DNA of 36,321 nt from Actinobacteria bacterium RBG_16_64_13 (GCA_001768675.1 MELN01000020.1:42666-78986), one strand, 5' to 3'; positions 1-7,874 are shown, numbered from the stretch's first letter. The notes: generated by a model not told the origin, from the letters alone. Program-made: numbers and translations.

Positions 1-44
1 ACCAGCAGAGGATCATTGTCCCGTGCCGAGATGGTTTCTGCCAT
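1..44 (-). CDS. possible start of a divergent gene (partial)
   Basis: On the minus strand an ATG at 44-42 opens a frame that stays open to the window edge, giving 14 codons (MAETISARDNDPLL). A G-rich stretch that could act as a ribosome binding site lies just upstream on that strand (about 49-54). The AT-rich segment at 88-150 would then be a shared divergent promoter region, the usual place for a regulator gene next to its target. The fragment is too short to name a family, and a frame this short could be chance. Confidence 0.3.
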   Translation of the reverse strand, partial: MAETISARDNDPLL

Positions 45-87
45 AATGTCCCCCGTCGTGGGCGGCCGCTCGCCAAGCGCGAGCGCC

Positions 88-148
88 TTGCAAATCAACT
101 GTGCCTACTCTACGATACTATCAGTATTACTCAATAATATCGAGATAT
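88..148 (+). promoter_or_regulatory. candidate promoter and operator dyads upstream of the transhydroxylase genes
   Basis: A TTGCAA box (88-93) and a TACGAT box (111-116) are separated by 17 nt, a good sigma-70-type match in an otherwise GC-rich sequence. Two short dyads follow: ATACT-3 nt-AGTAT (115-127), overlapping the -10 and likely start site, and ATATC-GA-GATAT (137-148). Their placement is what a repressor operator would show. The boxes and dyads are visible; the regulation is inferred. The rest of 1-202 shows no other supported feature. Confidence 0.5.
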
Positions 149-202
149 CGTTTTGCCTTTGCGCGGGGGACCATCTCAAAACCTCATGGGAGCTGATGAT
201 CG

Positions 203-2728
203 ATGGCTGAAAAGGTGTTCACGAACTGCACGAACAGCGGGCCCGTCACGGTCTACGTGAAGGACGGAACGATAGTGCGGATACGGCCATTGGTCGTTGA
301 TGAAAAGGACTACAAGCCCTGGGTCATCGAAGCCGGCGGTAAGAGATACTCCCCGCCCAAGAAGGTCACCCTCTCGCCCTGCGTGCATGCGGAACGCCGC
401 CGCATCTATTCCGACGAGCGCATCAAGTACCCCATGAAGCGGGTGGACTTCGATGCCAACGGCGAGCGCAACCCGCAGAACCGCGGCAAATCGCCGTATG
501 TGCGGATCTCCTGGGACGAGGCGGCCACGCTGGTGGCCTCCGAGCTCAAGCGGGTCAAGGAGACCTACGGCGGGTCGGCTATCAGCGGCCTGACCTCATC
601 GCATCACAACTGGGGCATCGTCGGCTACAAGATGGGACCCTTCGCCCGTTTCCTTAACATGGTGGAAGGCACCCCGGTGCTCGACAATCCCGACAGCTGG
701 GAGGGATGGCACTGGGGGGCGACGCACACCTACGGCTTCCAGTGGCGCCTGGGCATGCCGGAGCCCTACGACATGCTGGGCGACGCCCTGCAGAACGCCG
801 AGATGATCGTCTACTGGTCCAACGACCCGGACACCACCAGGGGCACTTACTCCGGCCAGGACTCGGCCCTCTGGCGGCAGTGGCTCAAAGAGAAGGGCGT
901 CAAGATGGTCTTCATCGACCCCTTCCACAACTACACCAACGCCGTTATGGGGGGCAAGTGGATAGCCCCGCGGGCGGGGACCGATGCGGCGATAGCCATG
1001 GCTATCGCGTTCGTGTGGATCACTGAAGACACATATAACAAGGACTACGTCCGCGATCGCACCATCGGCTTCGATCAGTTCAAGAAGTACGTCATGGGCG
1101 AGACCGACGGGGTACCCAAGACGCCCGAGTGGGCGGCGGAGGAATCCGGCGTCGAAGCCCGGGTCATCCGCACGCTGGCGCGCGAGTGGGCGGCCATGCG
1201 CACCATCCTCTCCGGCGGTTCGCGGGGCGGTGAAGGCGGGGCCTGCCGCGAAGCCTACGGTACCGAATGGGCCCGCATGATGGTTCTGCTGCAGGCCATG
1301 CAGGGGCTGGGGGCTCCGGGCCGCAGCATCTGGGGCACCACTATGGGCGCCCCCTCCGACCCCACTCGTTGGGTGCCGAGCTACGGCGAGCCGCTGGCCC
1401 GTATCTCGATGTCCACCATGGCCTGCGATTACATTCCCGTCAACAACAACCCGCAGCGGCTGTGGCGCCTGACCGTGCCGGAGGCCATCCTCAGCCCGCC
1501 GGTGGACTGGTATGGCGAAGGCTTCTGCGGCAAGTCTCTAGAGCAGCAGTTCACCCACTTCACCTATCCGGCCGAAGGCTGCTCCGAGATCAAGCTGTGG
1601 TACCGCTACGGCGGCTCCTTCATGGGCACCATGAGCGACACCACCAAGTGGGTGCGCATGTATCAGAGCCCGAAGCTGGAGTTCGTTGTCAACCAAGACG
1701 TCTGGTACAACAGCGAGACCCGCATGGCCGACCTCATCCTGCCGGCCTGCACCAACTTCGAGCGCGAAGACATGGGCGAGTGGGCCTCCGTCAACGGCTA
1801 CACCTGGCACGCCAGCTCGGGCTGCAACTACCGGGTGGTGGTGCGCGAGCAGAAATGCATCGAGCCTCTGTGGGAATCGAAGTCCGACTACGAGATCTTC
1901 GCGCTCATCTTCGAGAAGATGGGCCTGCGCGACAAGTACACCGACGGCGGCAAGACCGAGTTCGACTGGGTCAAGAAGTTCTTCGACATCTCCGACCTGC
2001 CCAAGGACGTCAGCTGGGAGGAGTTCAACAGCAAGGGCTACCACATCATCAACATCAACGACGACTACAAGCCCACTGTTGGCCTGCGCTGGTTCTACGA
2101 GGGCCGGGCGTGCGACACCCCCGACCCGGGCAATTCCAAGCGCCTCACCGAGAAGCGCGGCGAGCTGGGCACGTTCAGCGGCAAGATCGAGTTCGCGTCG
2201 GAGAGCCTCAAGCAGTATTTTCCCGACGATGACGAGCGGCCGGTCGTGCCCAACTACATCCGCAGCTGGGAGGGGTATCTCACTCCCGGGCTGTACGACA
2301 AGTACCCGCTTCAGCTGATCTCGCCCCACCCGCGCTTCACGTTCCACTGCCACTACGACAAGCACACCGACTGGCTCAACGACATCCCCATCCACCGCAT
2401 CAAGAAAGATGGCCATGCCTGGTGGCCGGCCCGGATCAACCCCGAAGACGCGGCCGAGCGGGGCATCAACAGCCACGACATCGTCCGGCTCTACAACGAC
2501 CGGGCCTCGGTGCTCTGCATCGCGGTGGTCACCGGGCGCATCCGTCCCGGCATCATCCACAGCTACGCTTCCTCGGCCCTGTACGATCCGCTGCAGCCGG
2601 GCCAAGCGGACTCCATGGACAGGGGCGGATGCGTGGCCATGCTGACCCCCTCGCGCATGACGTCCAAGAATGTGCCGGGCATGACGCCCAATTCCTGCCT
2701 CATCGAGATCGAGAAATGGGAGGGCTAG
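203..2728 (+). CDS. athL: molybdopterin oxidoreductase, pyrogallol-phloroglucinol transhydroxylase-like large subunit
   Basis: This 841-residue protein belongs to the DMSO-reductase family of bis-MGD enzymes. From memory it aligns along nearly its whole length with the transhydroxylase large subunit of Pelobacter acidigallici, which converts pyrogallol to phloroglucinol with a tetrahydroxybenzene cosubstrate. Shared landmarks are SSHHNWG (His134/135), NPDSWEGWHWG (Asp164, Ser165; the serine aligns with the known Mo-ligand Ser175), FIDP, NFER (about 517-520) and the C-terminal EIEKW. The N-terminus has no CxxC-type iron-sulfur motif and no Tat or Sec signal, as expected for this cytoplasmic subfamily, whose clusters sit in the small subunit. 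GGGAG about 12 nt upstream supports the ATG. The small subunit begins 4 nt after the stop. The exact substrate is inferred; a related hydroxyarene enzyme is possible. Confidence 0.88.
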   Translation: MAEKVFTNCTNSGPVTVYVKDGTIVRIRPLVVDEKDYKPWVIEAGGKRYSPPKKVTLSPCVHAERRRIYSDERIKYPMKRVDFDANGERNPQNRGKSPYVRISWDEAATLVASELKRVKETYGGSAISGLTSSHHNWGIVGYKMGPFARFLNMVEGTPVLDNPDSWEGWHWGATHTYGFQWRLGMPEPYDMLGDALQNAEMIVYWSNDPDTTRGTYSGQDSALWRQWLKEKGVKMVFIDPFHNYTNAVMGGKWIAPRAGTDAAIAMAIAFVWITEDTYNKDYVRDRTIGFDQFKKYVMGETDGVPKTPEWAAEESGVEARVIRTLAREWAAMRTILSGGSRGGEGGACREAYGTEWARMMVLLQAMQGLGAPGRSIWGTTMGAPSDPTRWVPSYGEPLARISMSTMACDYIPVNNNPQRLWRLTVPEAILSPPVDWYGEGFCGKSLEQQFTHFTYPAEGCSEIKLWYRYGGSFMGTMSDTTKWVRMYQSPKLEFVVNQDVWYNSETRMADLILPACTNFEREDMGEWASVNGYTWHASSGCNYRVVVREQKCIEPLWESKSDYEIFALIFEKMGLRDKYTDGGKTEFDWVKKFFDISDLPKDVSWEEFNSKGYHIININDDYKPTVGLRWFYEGRACDTPDPGNSKRLTEKRGELGTFSGKIEFASESLKQYFPDDDERPVVPNYIRSWEGYLTPGLYDKYPLQLISPHPRFTFHCHYDKHTDWLNDIPIHRIKKDGHAWWPARINPEDAAERGINSHDIVRLYNDRASVLCIAVVTGRIRPGIIHSYASSALYDPLQPGQADSMDRGGCVAMLTPSRMTSKNVPGMTPNSCLIEIEKWEG

Positions 2729-2732
2729 TCAG

Positions 2733-3572
2733 ATGGCACGCCTGAGCCTGCTTATTGACGTGACCAAGTGCAGCGGCTGCCATAACTGCTTCCTTGCCTG
2801 CCGCGACGAGTACTACGACAACGACTACAGCCCATATTCAGCGCCTCAGCCGCTCGACGGCCAGTTCTGGATGCAGGTCAAGGAGGTCGAGCGGGGCAGC
2901 TATCCCAAGCCCAAACTGGACTACATCCCTACCCCGTGCATGCAATGCGAGAAGGCTCCCTGCATAGCCGTGGCCGCGGACGACGCCGTGTATCGTCGCA
3001 AGGACGGCATCGTGCTGATCGACCCGCAGAAGTCCAAAGGTCAAAGGGCGATCGTTAATTCTTGCCCGTATCGCGTGGTCTTTTGGAACGCCGCTCTTGA
3101 GATCCCGCAGAAGTGCACGCTGTGTGCCCACCGGCTGGACGAAGGCGCCAAGGAGCCGCGCTGCGTGGAGGCCTGCCCCACCGGGGCGCTGGTCTTCGGC
3201 GACCTTGATGATCCCAAGAGCGATATCGCCAAGCTCGCGGCCGCCTCCAAGACCGAGACCCTTCACCCCGAATACAATGCCTCTCCGACGGTCAAGTACG
3301 TGGGCATTCCCAAGCGCTTCATCGTGGGTGAAGTCGTCCGGCGGGACGTCCCCGGCGAATGCGCCCAGGGAATCAAGGTCACCTTGGAAGGCGGCGGGCT
3401 GAAGCTCGAGACTCGGTCCGACGGCTACGGCGACTTCGAGTTCGAGGGTCTGGAAAAGAACACCGACTACCGCGTCGGCATCGAGCTCGAAGGCTACGCG
3501 TCGATGATCGTCGAGGTCTACACACAGACCGACGTCGATTTGGGCGAGATCGTGCTGGAGCCGTTCAAGTAG
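2733..3572 (+). CDS. athS: transhydroxylase-like small subunit, 4Fe-4S electron-transfer protein
   Basis: This 279-residue protein has twelve cysteines in ferredoxin-type groups, enough for three [4Fe-4S] clusters: Cys13/16/19/23, Cys69/72/77, Cys111, and Cys128/131/144/148. After about residue 195 comes an 85-residue beta-rich domain (KRFIVGEVV onward) resembling Cna-B/carboxypeptidase regulatory-like folds. The same two-part layout is known for the transhydroxylase small subunit of P. acidigallici (about 274 residues). There is no membrane anchor or signal peptide. It starts 4 nt after the large subunit stop, so the two genes are almost certainly co-transcribed and co-translated. Its role as the partner of the molybdenum subunit is inferred from layout and domain order. 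Confidence 0.87.
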   Translation: MARLSLLIDVTKCSGCHNCFLACRDEYYDNDYSPYSAPQPLDGQFWMQVKEVERGSYPKPKLDYIPTPCMQCEKAPCIAVAADDAVYRRKDGIVLIDPQKSKGQRAIVNSCPYRVVFWNAALEIPQKCTLCAHRLDEGAKEPRCVEACPTGALVFGDLDDPKSDIAKLAAASKTETLHPEYNASPTVKYVGIPKRFIVGEVVRRDVPGECAQGIKVTLEGGGLKLETRSDGYGDFEFEGLEKNTDYRVGIELEGYASMIVEVYTQTDVDLGEIVLEPFK

Positions 3573-3618
3573 ACGAACCGAAAGAAGCTGTTAGAGCAAG
3601 CGATCCGGGAAAGGTCCG

Positions 3619-4815
3619 ATGGAAGAAGTCGTCATCGTCAGTGCCGTGAGAACGGCGGTCGGCAGGCTGGGCGGAGGTCTCAAAGACGTCGAGCCGGAAG
3701 ACCTCGGGAAACTGGTCATCCAGGAAGCCCTGGCGCGGGCCCAGGTCGAGCCCGAAGCCGTGGACGAGGTGATCCTCGGCCAGACCAAGCAGAGCGCCGA
3801 CGCCGCCAACCTGGCGCGGGTAGCCATGCTCAAAGCGGGACTGCCCGTCGAGGTGCCCGCGTATACGGTCATGCGACAGTGTGGCTCGGGTCTGACAGCC
3901 ATTCACAACGCGGTGGCAAGCATCATGATCGGCGAGGCCGATATCGTCGTGGCGGGTGGCGTGGAGAACATGAGCAAGGCTCCATACTATTTGAGAGGCG
4001 CCCGCTACGGGTATGGGGCGGGCAACGCAGTCCTTGTCGACTCCAACACCGAGAGCCAGCCTCGCTCGCAGCCCATCGAGATCTATGGTGCCAATCTGAC
4101 CATGGGTCTCACCGCCGAGAATCTGGCTGTCAAGTACGGCATCAGCCGCGAGGAGCAAGACATCTTCTCCCTGCAGAGCCAGGAGAGGGCCTTCGCCGCC
4201 ATAGAATCGGGGCGGTTCAAAGACGAGATCGTGCCGGTGGAGATCAAGCAGAGGAAGGGCACGGTCGTCTTCGACACCGACGAGCACCCGCGCAGGAGCA
4301 CGCTGGAGGGACTGGCGGCGCTGCCTCCGGTCTTCAAGGACTGCGGCACCGTGACCGCCGGGAACGCGTCGGGCCGCAACGACGGCGCCGCCTGCACCGT
4401 GGTCATGTCGGCCAAAGAGGCGAGTAGGCGAGGCCTCAAGCCCATGGTGGTCATCAGGGGCATGGCTGTCGCCGGCGTGTCACCGGAGATCATGGGCATC
4501 GGCCCGGCGCCGGCTTCGCGGAAAGCGCTCAAAAGAGCCGGTCTGACTCTGGACGACATGGGGCTCATCGAGCTCAACGAGGCCTTCGCCGCCCAGGCGC
4601 TTGCCGTGATCAAGGACCTGGATATCGGTCACCGTATGGCCGACCTGAACGTCAACGGCGGCGCGATCGCGCTAGGGCATCCGCTGGGCTGCTCCGGAGC
4701 CAGGATCTTCACGACCCTTCTCCATGAGATGAAGAAGCGGGGTACCCGCTATGGCCTTGCCACCTTGTGCATCGCCGGTGGCCAGGGCATCGCGACCGTC
4801 GTGGAGGCGGTCTAG
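3619..4815 (+). CDS. acetyl-CoA acetyltransferase (thiolase)
   Basis: This 398-residue enzyme is of normal length for thiolase II. The nucleophile is Cys88 in MRQCGSG, the histidine is His354 in GHPLGCSGAR, and the second catalytic cysteine is Cys384 in LCIAGGQG. It catalyses reversible condensation of acyl-CoA with acetyl-CoA, or thiolytic cleavage. It lies 46 nt downstream of the small subunit on the same strand. In anaerobic phloroglucinol degradation the ring-opened C6 acid ends in acetoacetyl-CoA or acetyl-CoA through thiolysis, so this position suggests the last step of such a pathway. The intermediate genes (phloroglucinol reductase, hydrolase, lyase) are not in the window. The symbol is left blank because several paralogues share this sequence type. 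Confidence 0.9.
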   Translation: MEEVVIVSAVRTAVGRLGGGLKDVEPEDLGKLVIQEALARAQVEPEAVDEVILGQTKQSADAANLARVAMLKAGLPVEVPAYTVMRQCGSGLTAIHNAVASIMIGEADIVVAGGVENMSKAPYYLRGARYGYGAGNAVLVDSNTESQPRSQPIEIYGANLTMGLTAENLAVKYGISREEQDIFSLQSQERAFAAIESGRFKDEIVPVEIKQRKGTVVFDTDEHPRRSTLEGLAALPPVFKDCGTVTAGNASGRNDGAACTVVMSAKEASRRGLKPMVVIRGMAVAGVSPEIMGIGPAPASRKALKRAGLTLDDMGLIELNEAFAAQALAVIKDLDIGHRMADLNVNGGAIALGHPLGCSGARIFTTLLHEMKKRGTRYGLATLCIAGGQGIATVVEAV

Positions 4816-4901
4816 CCGCCAACAAGGCGTAGGGCCCACCGCGAAGCACTGCAGGGTACTGCAAAGCTTCGCTGCGAGCCCTACGCCTTGTTGGCGGCTA
4901 G
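4812..4901. terminator. 24-bp perfect inverted repeat between convergent genes
   Basis: Positions 4812-4835 are exactly complementary to 4878-4901. The 42-nt interval contains a nested 7-bp pair (4841-4847 with 4866-4872) and a 5-bp pair (4850-4854 with 4859-4863), so the whole element folds into one long, nearly continuous hairpin. The thiolase TAG (4813-4815) and the stop of the minus-strand gene (4900-4898) lie at mirror positions in the two arms. No T-tract follows on either strand, so it is not a textbook intrinsic terminator. A bidirectional termination or mRNA-end-protecting role is inferred from its convergent position. Confidence 0.6.
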
Positions 4902-5614
4902 GGCGCCAGCGAAATTCGGGGGTTGTCCGCCGTCAGGTAGTCGATGCGGCTGGTCCCGCCGCAGAATCTCTGGATGAGCTCAGCCACCTCGGCACAGGCG
5001 GCTGCGATCTCGTCCCGCGTGACCGGGGGTAGGCCGTCCACGTTGAACTCGATGGCCGTGGTGTCGGGGAGGGTCAGGGTGTGATTGCCCTGCCGCCACG
5101 TCCAGCGGCGCGTGAGGACTGTATTGCCCTCGACGAAGACGACCTCTCCGGGCAGGGGATGCTCCAACTCCTCAGAGCCGAAGGCCACGAAATCCTCGGC
5201 GCCCGTGGCGAAGCGAAGCTCGATGTCACCGTTCAGCAGGTCTATCGCGTGCCCGCCCGCCGGGATCAAGTGGCGCAGTGACATGACGTTGCCGATATCG
5301 ACAAGCGCGTTGATGGCGGGAAGCTCGTCGCCGCGGAGCGCTCTTCGGGCCATGGCCTCCACCGACGAGCGGAACTCTGAGGGCTTGGCTCCGAAGGCAC
5401 GGTAGGCCTCGCGCCAGCACTTGATGCGAGGCTCCTCGGCGATCTGGTCCAGGTTCACTCGGGCGCGCACCGACTCCTCGGCTTCGCGCAGCATCTGCAC
5501 CAGTTCCGCGGGGGAGGGTCCGTTGCCGACTTCATGCGCGATGACCACGCCGCGCACATACCCGGGGAAGCGCGCGAAGATGTCTGGGGAGATGCTGTAG
5601 CTAGAATGATCCAT
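4898..5614 (-). CDS. stand-alone B3/4 (PheT-type) domain protein
   Basis: This 238-residue protein resembles the B3/4 domain family, the part of the phenylalanyl-tRNA synthetase beta chain that edits misacylated tRNA. Recognisable parts are the WREAYRAFGAKPSEFRSS segment (about 69-86), LPAINALVDIGN (about 98-109) and the GEVVFVEGNTVLTRRW strands (about 156-171). The free-standing version has been discussed as a trans-editing factor or as an uncharacterised hydrolase-like protein; its role here is not known. It faces the thiolase, with only the inverted repeat between their stops. The start MDHSSYSI is the first good ATG in the frame. Confidence 0.75.
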   Translation of the reverse strand: MDHSSYSISPDIFARFPGYVRGVVIAHEVGNGPSPAELVQMLREAEESVRARVNLDQIAEEPRIKCWREAYRAFGAKPSEFRSSVEAMARRALRGDELPAINALVDIGNVMSLRHLIPAGGHAIDLLNGDIELRFATGAEDFVAFGSEELEHPLPGEVVFVEGNTVLTRRWTWRQGNHTLTLPDTTAIEFNVDGLPPVTRDEIAAACAEVAELIQRFCGGTSRIDYLTADNPRISLAP

Positions 5615-5839
5615 GAGAGAAACCCACCTGCGGTCGAAGTGCCCGTTGCTGCGATTCTACCCGAAAACCGGTCTGCCCGGCCCTGGAAGTCGCCGCGAGG
5701 CCTCCTGCCCCGAGAGGGCTCTCGCCTCCGGCGGCTTGCCGGGAGAGAGAAGTCTGCGTTAGGCTGAAGAGCGGCGGAACAGCTTCAACGGCAGGACCGC
5801 GGCCGCAACCTCCGGCGCGGCCGGGCAGGGAGTCAACGC
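5615..5839. other. divergent intergenic region
   Basis: These 225 nt separate the B3/4 gene from the racemase gene. The segment is GC-rich. A short hairpin, CGAG-AGGGCT-CTCG, lies near 5711-5724. A weak box pair, TTGCCG at 5736-5741 and TTAGGC at 5759-5764 with 17 nt between, is the only promoter-like signal seen for the plus-strand gene. No small ORF with a convincing ribosome binding site is present. Confidence 0.4.
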
Positions 5840-7129
5840 ATGAGGATCGACGTGCCCTGGGGCAAGGGGACCACCCCTGTGGAGGTCGACGCTCGGCGTG
5901 TCGCCGCGGTCCTGGGCGCCAAGGCGGAGAAGGCGGAGGATCCGGACGGCATACTGCATGGGGCGATCTCCCGCCCGGGGGCAAGCTTTGAGGGGTTCAT
6001 CGCGGCGGCTCCTTCGCCACTCCTCGTGGTGGTCAACGACGGCACGAGGCCTACGCCGTCTGCCCATGTTCTTCGAGCCTTGCGGCCCGGCTTGGAGGAG
6101 TGGCTGACAGCACCAGGCAGGGAACTCGCCTTCGCGGTCGCCACCGGCACCCACCGGGTCGCGCTGCCCGAAGAGATCGACCATATCTTCGGCTCCGGAT
6201 TGGCCGAGGCCCACGCCGGCCGGATCTTCTCTCACGACGCAAAGGCTGGCGAGCAGTTGGTTCACTTGGGCGCGACTCGGCGCGGCACCGATGTATGGGT
6301 CAACCGGCTCTTGGCCGACGCGCGCGGCGTGATCGTCATCAACTCGGTGGAACCGCACTACTTCGCCGGATACACCGGCGGGCGGAAGTCACTGTTCCCG
6401 GGGCTGGCCGGCTACGATACCGTGTGGGCCAACCACAAGCTGTCAATGGAGCCGGGTTCCGAGACCCTGGTCCTGGAGGGCAATCCCGTTCACGAGGATC
6501 TCGAGGAAGCCATGGCCGTCGGGGTCACGGGGAAGGAGATCTTCTCCATCCAACTCGTCCTCGATAAGGATCACCAAATAGGCTTCGCGGCGGCCGGTAG
6601 CCTGGCGGAGACCTTCAGGCAGGCGGTGGCAGTCGCCGACCGGCAGTTCGTCCTCGGCATCGAGCGGCGTTACGAGGTCGTGGTGGCCGTCGCGCCTCAC
6701 CCCATGGATTGTAACTTCTACCAGACCAACAAGGCCATCCAGAGCGGCGCCCTGGCTGTCAAGAACGGGGGCGTGCTCATCGTGGTCTCACAGTGTCCCT
6801 TCGGCCTCGGCGAGAACCAGACCCTCTTCGACATGCTGGCTGCCGCCGACTCACCGGCGGAGGCGCTCCAGCGTGCCGGCAGGGAGGAGTACAAGCTGGG
6901 GGTCCAGCAGGCCACCCGGGTCGCGTCCATCCTGGAAAGGGCCGAGATCTGGGCGGTCACTTCACTCAAAGACGACGATGTGCGGGCCATGTTCATGACT
7001 CCTGTCGCCGACGTGCAGACGGCCGTGGACGAGGCGCTGGCGCGGCAGGGTCCGGACGCTCAAGTGCTCTTTCTGAACGAGGCCAGTATCACCGTGCCGC
7101 GCGTCCCGATCGGCCTCGACCATTCTTGA
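5840..7129 (+). CDS. larA: LarA-family nickel-pincer racemase
   Basis: This 429-residue protein is a LarA (DUF2088) family member. LarA interconverts D- and L-lactate using a nickel-pincer nucleotide bound to a lysine; related enzymes act on other 2-hydroxy acids. The key residues are in register with Lactobacillus plantarum LarA: His105 in TGTHR, His173 in VEPHYFAGYTGGRKS, Lys183 in the same segment (cofactor-linking Lys184) and His199 in WANHK (His200). An N-terminal DGTRPTP motif (67-73) is also present. The cofactor synthesis genes larB, larC and larE are not in the window and must be elsewhere if the enzyme is active. GGGAG about 8 nt before ATG supports the start. The substrate could be lactate or another 2-hydroxy acid. 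Confidence 0.85.
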   Translation: MRIDVPWGKGTTPVEVDARRVAAVLGAKAEKAEDPDGILHGAISRPGASFEGFIAAAPSPLLVVVNDGTRPTPSAHVLRALRPGLEEWLTAPGRELAFAVATGTHRVALPEEIDHIFGSGLAEAHAGRIFSHDAKAGEQLVHLGATRRGTDVWVNRLLADARGVIVINSVEPHYFAGYTGGRKSLFPGLAGYDTVWANHKLSMEPGSETLVLEGNPVHEDLEEAMAVGVTGKEIFSIQLVLDKDHQIGFAAAGSLAETFRQAVAVADRQFVLGIERRYEVVVAVAPHPMDCNFYQTNKAIQSGALAVKNGGVLIVVSQCPFGLGENQTLFDMLAAADSPAEALQRAGREEYKLGVQQATRVASILERAEIWAVTSLKDDDVRAMFMTPVADVQTAVDEALARQGPDAQVLFLNEASITVPRVPIGLDHS

Positions 7130-7154
7130 AACTGCCTATGCCATTGGGTATCAT
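7126..7154 (+). promoter_or_regulatory. promoter for the tRNA-Tyr transcript
   Basis: TTGAAA (7126-7131) and TATCAT (7149-7154) are spaced by exactly 17 nt, giving a predicted start near 7161, about 25 nt before tRNA-Tyr. The -35 box overlaps the TGA stop of the racemase gene (7127-7129). This is the best promoter match in the first 10 kb and probably drives the tRNA cluster. Confidence 0.6.
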
Positions 7155-7185
7155 GCGACTTCGCCTCCGCGCGGGTTCCGCGTGT

Positions 7186-7270
<85 letters not shown>

Positions 7271-7321
7271 CCACGATGCGTCGGCGGCCGGAGCAGCGGT
7301 CAGCGACTGTCTGGCTCATGG

Positions 7322-7397
7322 GCCTCCATAGCTCAGTTGGCAGAGCACTTCCATGGTAAGGAAGGGGTCTTCGGTTCAAATCCGAATGGGGGCTCCA
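7322..7397 (+). tRNA. tRNA-Thr (GGT)
   Basis: The acceptor GCCTCCA (7322-7328) pairs with TGGGGGC (7387-7393) with one G-U pair, followed by T and an encoded CCA. The anticodon arm CTTCC/GGAAG carries loop ATGGTAA with anticodon GGT. Length is 76 nt. It lies 52 nt after tRNA-Tyr and is probably processed from the same transcript. Confidence 0.95.
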
Positions 7398-7417
7398 TAC
7401 AACGGGTTGCGAGATGA

Positions 7418-7491
7418 GGCGGCGTAGCTCAGTCGGTCAGAGCAGCGGAATCATAATCCGCGTGTCAGAGGTTCGAGTCCTCTCGCCGCTA
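7418..7491 (+). tRNA. tRNA-Met (CAT), elongator type
   Basis: The acceptor GGCGGCG (7418-7424) pairs with CGCCGCT (7484-7490), with a G-U first pair. The anticodon arm GCGGA/TCCGC holds CAT at 7452-7454, and the T-arm is AGAGG/CCTCT. It lacks the three G-C pairs of the initiator anticodon stem, so it is read as elongator Met; a lysidine-modified Ile2 cannot be excluded from sequence. CCA is not encoded, unlike its three neighbours. Confidence 0.9.
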
Positions 7492-7494
7492 TAG

Positions 7495-7539
7495 GGCTGC
7501 TGAAGAACGACGGCCGAGGCTTCGTTTCTCAGCAGTCCC
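7495..7539 (+). repeat. imperfect hairpin after tRNA-Met
   Basis: CTGCTGA and AACGA on the left pair with TCGTT and TCAGCAG on the right, with a 2x2 internal loop and an 11-nt apical loop. It lies just after the tRNA-Met 3' end and before rpmG. It has no U-tract. It may aid 3' processing of the tRNA or cause partial termination. Confidence 0.4.
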
Positions 7540-7595
7540 CCAACTCTGTTTGTGGTAGCATGCACGGGCGTAATTGACTAGGAAGCGGTGAAGTA

Positions 7596-7745
7596 ATGCG
7601 GGTACGGGTGACGATGGCTTGCCAGGAGTGCAAGCGCCGTAATTACACCAGCATGAAGAACAAGCGCAACGATCCCGAGCGGATTGAATTGCGCAAGTAC
7701 TGCAAGTGGTGCGATACGGTCACGGTCCACAAAGAGACCAAGTAG
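7596..7745 (+). CDS. rpmG: 50S ribosomal protein L33
   Basis: This 49-residue protein, MRVRVTMACQEC onward, is bL33 of the large subunit. It carries the zinc-ribbon cysteines Cys9/Cys12 and Cys36/Cys39, so it is a zinc-binding (C+) form. The ATG at 7596 is the only usable start: the earlier GTG at 7588 runs into TAA after one codon. Its place between tRNA-Met and tRNA-Trp/secE is the common actinobacterial arrangement. Confidence 0.93.
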   Translation: MRVRVTMACQECKRRNYTSMKNKRNDPERIELRKYCKWCDTVTVHKETK

Positions 7746-7771
7746 TCCAACACCGGAACACGGGTAGGCGT

Positions 7772-7847
7772 AGGGCAGTAGCTCCAACGGTAGAGCGCCG
7801 GTCTCCAAAACCGGATGTTGGGGGTTCGAATCCCTCCTGCCCTGCCA
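7772..7847 (+). tRNA. tRNA-Trp (CCA)
   Basis: The acceptor AGGGCAG (7772-7778) pairs perfectly with CTGCCCT (7837-7843), followed by G and an encoded CCA (7845-7847). The anticodon arm CCGGT/ACCGG carries CTCCAAA with anticodon CCA at 7805-7807. Length is 76 nt. It lies 27 nt before secE, the usual actinobacterial neighbour. Confidence 0.95.
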
Positions 7848-7874
7848 ATTCTCCCAAAGGATCGAGCAGAGGCG

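Noticed and set aside
16..210. Plus-strand 64-codon frame upstream of the transhydroxylase gene
   Set aside because: It crosses the promoter and both dyads, overlaps the real start and has no family resemblance; the first codon has no convincing ribosome binding site.
1538..2605. 355-codon minus-strand frame opposite the transhydroxylase large subunit
   Set aside because: Same shadow effect; it has no recognisable domain and the plus-strand protein is conserved throughout.
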